Source: Strix aluco | Lineage: Eukaryota > Chordata > Aves > Strigiformes > Strigidae | Direction of reading: 5' to 3' | Assembly: GCF_031877795.1 (NCBI RefSeq) | Contig: NC_133948.1 | Location: forward strand, 13,376,948 to 13,440,947 | DNA length: 64,000 nucleotides | Shown here: one piece after another, positions 59,080-64,000 of the stretch | Numbering within the stretch: the stretch's first letter is position 1 | Layout of the letters: every line of letters starts with the position of its first letter | The notes under the pieces: generated by a model | Seen by the model: the letters and a program-made list of their open reading frames with translations, nothing else | Databases searched by the model: none | Told to the model about the DNA's origin: nothing | Program-made: the position numbers and the translations under genes

Positions 59080-59525
59080 AGAAGGTGTTAACAGCACGTA
59101 CTCCTGGAGGCATCCTTAAATCAGAGCTGCTCCAAGGGAACAAATGTTATCTCGAGGCCCCGGCACTTACTGCAGACACACTGCATGAAGCAGGCAGTTA
59201 TTTAACCCAACTCGGATTATTCCTGCAGTCACGTAAGCACCTTCCCTTTCATCAGGAGGGCCCCGGCACTGTGCTCGTGCCCGGCGCTTGCGGCAGCCCA
59301 GGAAGGCAGATGTATTAGCGGGGTTATTGGTCGGCTCCAGGCCCAGATGCGCTCGCTATTCAGGCGGCCAGCGGTGTTGTGGGTTGAACAAAAGTCTGGT
59401 AATAAGTAAGGTTATGAGCATCCCACTGCTAGGTGTATTGGGTACCGCCTCGCAGCAATAGGCAGATATTGCCAAGAGGAAAACAGCCTCTCCGGCAGTA
59501 ATGTGCATTGCACACACAAACACAC
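59080..59525. promoter_or_regulatory. Candidate conserved noncoding element
   Basis: It contains GTGTTAACAGC, AATGTTATCTCG, GCAGTTATTTAACCC, TCGGATTATTCC, GCGGGGTTATTGGTC, CTGGTAATAAGTAAGG and CAGCAATAGGCAGATATTGCC (partly self-complementary). Complexity is high and there is no long open frame. Function is inferred. Confidence 0.35.
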
Positions 59526-60863
59526 GCCAGCGAGCGCGGGGAGGCTGGCTGGCGCTGATACACAGAGGGCAGCCCTGGCCTCCCCCCAGCATGGCGGGCT
59601 CAGCACCACTTCAGATACAGGCAGCACAGCAGCCCTAGCAGCACCCCAAAAACCAGGGGGCCCCTGGCTCACTTGGATGGGATCTAGGAACTGGTGTCAT
59701 TTCTGTGGCTGTAAAAACAGGAGCCAGAACGTGTCAAAATCATTCCCTTGGCGGTGTTGAGCGAACACAGCGTTGCTGGAGAAAGCACTGCAGGGACTTT
59801 CTCCCCAGCATGAAGGATTTGTCAACCCAGCACCCGGAGCCACCTCCCCACAGGGACTTGTCTCTCTTGGCCCTGCAGGAGTTTCTCGGCACAGGACAGG
59901 GTTTCATCACCACAGAGGTGGGCAGCAAGTACCTCCGTGGATGGAAAAAGCGAGGCAAAGTGCAGCTCAGAGGGACCTAGGAGCCTCCCTGGTGTTTTTA
60001 CTGCACCTCTCCGGATGCTGTGGCTGGTCAACAGGTTTCCTACCAGCAAGCCACGGTTTCCACCATGGCCACAAACACATGGGAAGGAGCCTGTCTCACC
60101 TCTCTTGAACCCACGCAGGGTTTGCTAGGCAGTCTCAAAAGGAGGTGGGGGGGCTGGCTGAACTGCACGGTGTTTGACCACAGGGAGCTATTTATTCCTG
60201 GCTCCCTCCTGCCAACCTCTGCCATCCCGTGCTCTCCAGCCTCAAGAAATGCTACTCCAAGAAGACACACACCAAGGAGGAGCGATGCCAGCCAGCACTC
60301 GAGATGGCACAAACCAGACCTTGGGGTGCATGGTGGCCTGGGAGGCAGCGAAGCTGTGGAGGCCATGGGTGCTGGCAGGGAAAAGGCGTTTCCAAACTAT
60401 CTGTTTCATGGCAGCAGCTGCAGTTTGGTCTCCAAACAGGCATTTTTTTTTTTGGCAGCCCATCTGTTCTCCCCCAACCACAGCGAGGGCCAATTCGCGA
60501 CTCGACAAGCGGTTTCTGCTGCAACAGCAATTCTGCTGTCTTCCCTTATAGGAAAGCAAACACACTGGGGAGCACACGGAAACATGAGCAGTGCATGCAC
60601 TCACTTCAGTGCAGAGCCTAAATCAAGCCCCAACCTGGGCTGTACCCCCTGAGACCACAGCTACGAGCTTGCAGGGTGACAGGGAGGAGAGGCAGCGGGT
60701 GGGACCCTGGCTCGGAGGCTGCTGACCCTTTGCAATGCCACCTTCTCCTCCTCCTGGCACTGCCAACCCTGCGGCAGCCCGAGGCTTTTTGACCTTTAGG
60801 GCCAGCTGTGCCTGCCACGGCCCCACTGCCCCGGTACCCACCTCACCAGATGCCAGGCAGCTG
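59526..60863. other. Noncoding stretch, possible 3' side of a minus-strand exon
   Basis: GC-rich with short frames. If the exon at 60864-60955 is real, this would hold its 3' untranslated region; TTTATT at about 60189 would read AATAAA on the minus strand, some 670 bases downstream of the stop. A T-run lies at 60443-60452. Confidence 0.35.
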
Positions 60864-60955
60864 CTAGATGGCCTCGTCTCTGTTGCTCTCTTCCTCTTCC
60901 AGATGCTCCAGGATTTCATTCAAAACCTCCGAGCGTTTTCTCTTCTTTGGGGAGT
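60864..60955 (-). CDS. Candidate terminal coding exon with basic cluster, product unknown
   Basis: On the minus strand a pyrimidine-rich tract ends CCTGGACAG at 60956. A 92-base exon then encodes 29 codons plus TAG (60864-60866). The peptide begins SPKKRKRSEVLNE and goes on with an acidic LEHLEEEES stretch, ending DEAI. KKRKR resembles a monopartite nuclear localisation signal, and the Leu/Glu segment could be helical. The + strand is also exon-like here: a strong pyrimidine tract ends TTCCAG at 60902 with open frames, because it is the complement of the Glu-rich codons. I favour minus on composition, but it is unresolved. The family is not recognised. Confidence 0.3.
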
Positions 60956-61839
60956 CTGTCCAGGCCCGGGTGGTAGCAAAGGGGATGTGGGAGAAGAAGA
61001 ACAATCAAAAATTAAAACCTGGGCTCATGCACAACCACCTCCAGCTCATCTCCTGCTACCTCCAGCCCCCCTCATCCCCCTCCCAGGTAAAGCCCCTCAA
61101 CTATCATTTACGTCTCCTCACCAGCCAGGCCCTGGCAGGACACCATGGCTGGAGGTGTGACTCTACCCCTACCAACCACACTTTGGTTCACAGACCCCAG
61201 TGTCCAAACAGGCCCATTGGTGATGCCGACCCTTCCCGTTGACCCCAATTCACCCATCCCCTATCGAAGAGTGGTCACAAGACCAACCCAGACACCAGCC
61301 TTGGTTCAAGAAGGGTCTTGGCAGGACACAGACCCACCAACATCCTTGCTGAGACATAAGATCGCTGCCTGGCCCTGCAGCCCAGCCTGCACCTCCCACC
61401 TCAGCTGCAACGGGTGAAGGAGAGAGGCTGGCTCTCCCCTGACAGCTGGGCAGGGATGTCCCTGTTTTGCTTCTCCTGCCCCACTCCGACAGCACTGTCC
61501 TGTGACTCCCTTTGGTATCGTCACTCTCCTGAAACTGTCCTGGGGCACAGCACCATGCACACATCCCTTCCCATGGATGCTACAGCCTGTGGGAGGGTGA
61601 GAAACTCCCAGGGGCTGCCAGGACCGGAGCGAGCATCCCAACCTTGCATCAGCACCGGGTACCAGGGGTGACAAAGCCATTTGGTCCCCGTGCTAAGGCT
61701 GACATGGGCGCTGCCTCCTCTCTGCTGGGCAAGAACTGCCCTCCCGGCAGGAGCCGCGGCGCAGCCCCCTCTCCCCCCGCTCACTCCCCAGCCAGTGGCT
61801 CTCGCTAGCGAGCAGCACATGGAGAACAGCTGTTTAAAT
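60956..61839. other. Noncoding stretch, no gene recognised
   Basis: GC-rich. It would be intron if the minus-strand exon is real. No further exon is visible. Confidence 0.4.
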
Positions 61840-62125
61840 CCTGCTTTCAGACATCAAAAGCCTCGCTGGGTTTCTCAAACAAACAAACATACCATAGGAC
61901 TAAAGAAAAGGTGTAAAATAAATAAATGGAACAAGCTGTGCATTTTCTTTTAGTATTACAGCTGCTGCGGGAGATAAACAACAAGTAAATGTCACAAAAC
62001 ATCAATACAGAAGAAATTAACCTGACAAAAGCACACATCCCCCCCTCCGCCTCCCCCCCAACTCCCAACAATTTTGCATTTCTGGAGTTCCCATCTAATG
62101 ATTTTATTTTTCAATTAATTCCTTG
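61840..62125. promoter_or_regulatory. Candidate conserved noncoding element, AT-rich
   Basis: It contains AAACAAACAAACATACC, AAATAAATAAATGG, TTTAGTATTACAGC, GGAGATAAACAAC, AAACATCAATACAG, AGAAATTAACC and ATCTAATGATTTTATTTTTC. FOX-, GATA- and homeodomain-like cores recur. A C-rich interruption lies at 62039-62060. The regulatory role is inferred. Confidence 0.35.
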
Positions 62126-63479
62126 ACAGAGCGCCAGAACCCGCCTCCCTCCCCATCGGGGGCTGCAGGGACAGGCAGGGGGATGGGGGTGCCAGCAGTC
62201 CCCACTCCCCTCCCAGCACCCACCCTGCCGAGCTCAGGGGAGCCAAGGGGGGCCTCAAGGTGCCACCCTGAGACCCTTCAGCAGCTCTTCGCAGTTCAAT
62301 CATCCAAAGGCAGAAGGGACAACCCACCGTGGAGGAAGGTGCCAGCTCAGCGGTTCTCCCTCCCCTTTACTCTGCCCTCCTGGCTCTCACTCCCCCGGCC
62401 AGCCTCGCACTCAGGGCTTGGAAACGGCATCAAACATGGTCTCAGCTCCCAAATCCATCGCAGGGAAGAGTTTGTCCCCCACCTGTCATCCCTTCCCCAC
62501 CAGACCCCGACGTGCCCCATGCAGAGAGCCCGCACAGGGGCAATGGTGGGGGTTGCATGGTGGAGGGGATGCTGGTGGGATGCTGGACACGGGGTACTGG
62601 GTGCTAAGGGAGCATCCCTAAGCAGCACAGTGCACCCAGGGGACGTGCTGTGGTGGGGGCAGGGGGCTGGCAGGGCAAATGGCCCCCACTGAGTGCTCCA
62701 CATTCACCAGCTTGGCCATAGCACTGCTGGGGAGCATGGGGAGCATCCCCCCACCCCTCTAACAAGAAGGAAAAGGGGGAAAAAAAAAAAAAAGCAGGAG
62801 GGTGGGGAAGTGAATTGGTTCGACTTCCGTTCTGCTGCTCCAAGCTGGTTAAGGTTTGCCCGCTAACGATCCCATTTGCTTCCTTTAAACAATAGCCAAA
62901 GCCGGCGGGGGTGGGCCGAGAGGGGGATTACCACGGGATTAGAACGTGGCAGGGTTGCGGATGCCACGCTAATCCTGCAGGGTTTTACTCTCCGGCTACG
63001 GCATGTGTTTGCATTAGTTACAGATGCTCTCTAAAAAAAAAAAATTAAAAAAAAAAAAAGAAGAAAGGAGAAAAAAGGAAGCCCAAAAGGCTGGGAGGTG
63101 AGGATGAGCGCAGTGGGTCTGTAACACAACCGAGAGGTAAAAGGAGCAGCTTGGGGGCTCTGTGGCCAAAGGACGAGCAACCTGGGAAAGGTGATGGGGA
63201 TGACTCTTCCCACCCTGCCAGGGAGGGCACGAGGATTGGGTGCAGAGTGGAGCCTGCCTTCCCCTGCAAACCTTCTGCTTCCAGCAAACAACTGTAAATA
63301 CCCAGGGGCGAGCCACAGTGGGGCTCCGCTGCCTTACACCCACCCACAGCCCTCTGCTGAGACTGGGGCCCTCACTGGAAACGCTCTCACAACTGAAATA
63401 CAAGCCAGACCTGCTCCTCACACACCTCTCTCATTCACCCGCCCTGCAGCCTCTGCAGCCCTGCTTTCCACCCCATCCT
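62126..63479. other. Noncoding stretch with A-runs
   Basis: It has an A-run at 62780-62793 and an A-rich tract at 63033-63059. A short motif-rich patch at 62840-63030 includes GGTTAAGG, GGGATTACC and GGGATTAG, which are PITX/OTX-like TAATCC cores. No exon is supported. Confidence 0.4.
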
Positions 63480-63725
63480 TCCTATAAAAACCACCCCCAC
63501 CCCCCGAAGTCATTCCTTCCCCTTCCCGCGTCTCGCGCAAAATTCCCCATCTGTCAATTTAATTCTTTGATCGATGGGAAAGAGCAGGAAAAAACGGCCC
63601 AGCACAGCTGGCTTCCCAAGTTAGCCCTGGCAGGATACCGCCAGCCCCGCTGGTGACGGCTGAGCGCAATGTTTGTGAAGCGCAGAGAACACAAGTCAAT
63701 AGTAATTTAGCTGGATTGGGAGCAA
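63480..63725. promoter_or_regulatory. Candidate conserved noncoding element
   Basis: GTCAATTTAATTCTTTGATCGATGG, TTTGTGAAGCG and AAGTCAATAGTAATTTAGCTGG are set in high-complexity sequence just before a CpG-rich end. The role is inferred. Confidence 0.3.
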
Positions 63726-63739
63726 GTACCTTCCCTGCA

Positions 63740-64000
63740 CGGACTGCGAGCTCCCGGGAGAGGGGGAGCGCGCGCACGCCGAGGGTATCGCCGCCTCGCT
63801 CGCAAATCTTCCCCCAGCAAGGCTTGCTGGGATGGAGACACACAGCAACCGTCGCCCTGTGTCGAGCAAACGAGGGAAGAAAAGGGGGATCGAGCTGTTT
63901 AGAGACCTTTTGGGGGCTGCAGCTACGTGATCGCAGGGATGCGGGAGACGTGCAGGTCTGCACCACGACCCCAGACCGCTCCCCGCTGCGCAGGGCACGG
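63740..64000. promoter_or_regulatory. CpG-rich window end, possible edge of a promoter
   Basis: CpG density rises here (GCGCGCGCACGCCG at 63768, then many isolated CpG) and continues to the window end. It could be the start of a CpG island whose main part lies beyond 64000. No exon is visible within the window. Confidence 0.3.

Overview
This window looks like gene-poor, regulatory-type vertebrate DNA, most likely from a bird. The best lineage marker is a short, old CR1 retrotransposon tail at about 28462-28507, in the variant common in birds (a 'tcatagaat' end followed by a 'gttggaagggaccc' block, here in antisense orientation). No primate Alu, rodent B1/B2 or L1-like sequence was noticed. 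The DNA is GC-rich overall, short in interspersed repeats and rich in short homopolymers and minisatellites, as on bird microchromosomes. Crocodilians and turtles also carry CR1, so the bird call is likely, not certain.

No complete gene was recognised. The many short open frames are mostly chance readings of GC-rich, stop-poor DNA on both strands. Three short stretches have splice-site context and protein-like translations and are listed as candidate exons only: 17226-17312 on +, 49354-49632 on -, and 60864-60955 on -. None could be tied to a named gene. They lie on different strands and do not form an obvious single gene model.

The recurrent pattern is islands of AT-rich, homeodomain-, GATA-, SOX- or POU-motif-rich sequence in a GC-rich background. 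They lie at about 5.7, 7.8, 9.0, 11.4, 14.2, 17.6, 20.6, 23.2, 24.1, 25.4, 27.9, 30.1, 31.0, 34.2, 35.2, 43.3, 45.1, 47.3, 48.0, 50.6, 51.6, 53.4, 54.3, 57.1, 59.1, 61.8 and 63.5 kb. This is the look of a regulatory archipelago (conserved noncoding elements) in a gene desert or large intron near a developmental gene. Conservation was not measured here; these are inferences from composition and motifs.

Other structure includes a roughly 420-base pyrimidine-only-like tract (20158-20579) and a 13-copy, 14-base minisatellite with POU octamers (21511-21701). There is also an AT-rich island (21950-22700), an inverted duplication of about 0.2 kb around a 1-kb loop (24963-25189 and 26180-26384), and a perfect RFX X-box palindrome beside an E-box (45133-45156). 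A PBX-HOX plus MEIS composite site lies at 47450-47463, with several microsatellites and G-quadruplex-type runs elsewhere. The last 260 bases become CpG-rich, so a promoter could lie just beyond the window. No tRNA, rRNA, CRISPR array or intact mobile element was found.
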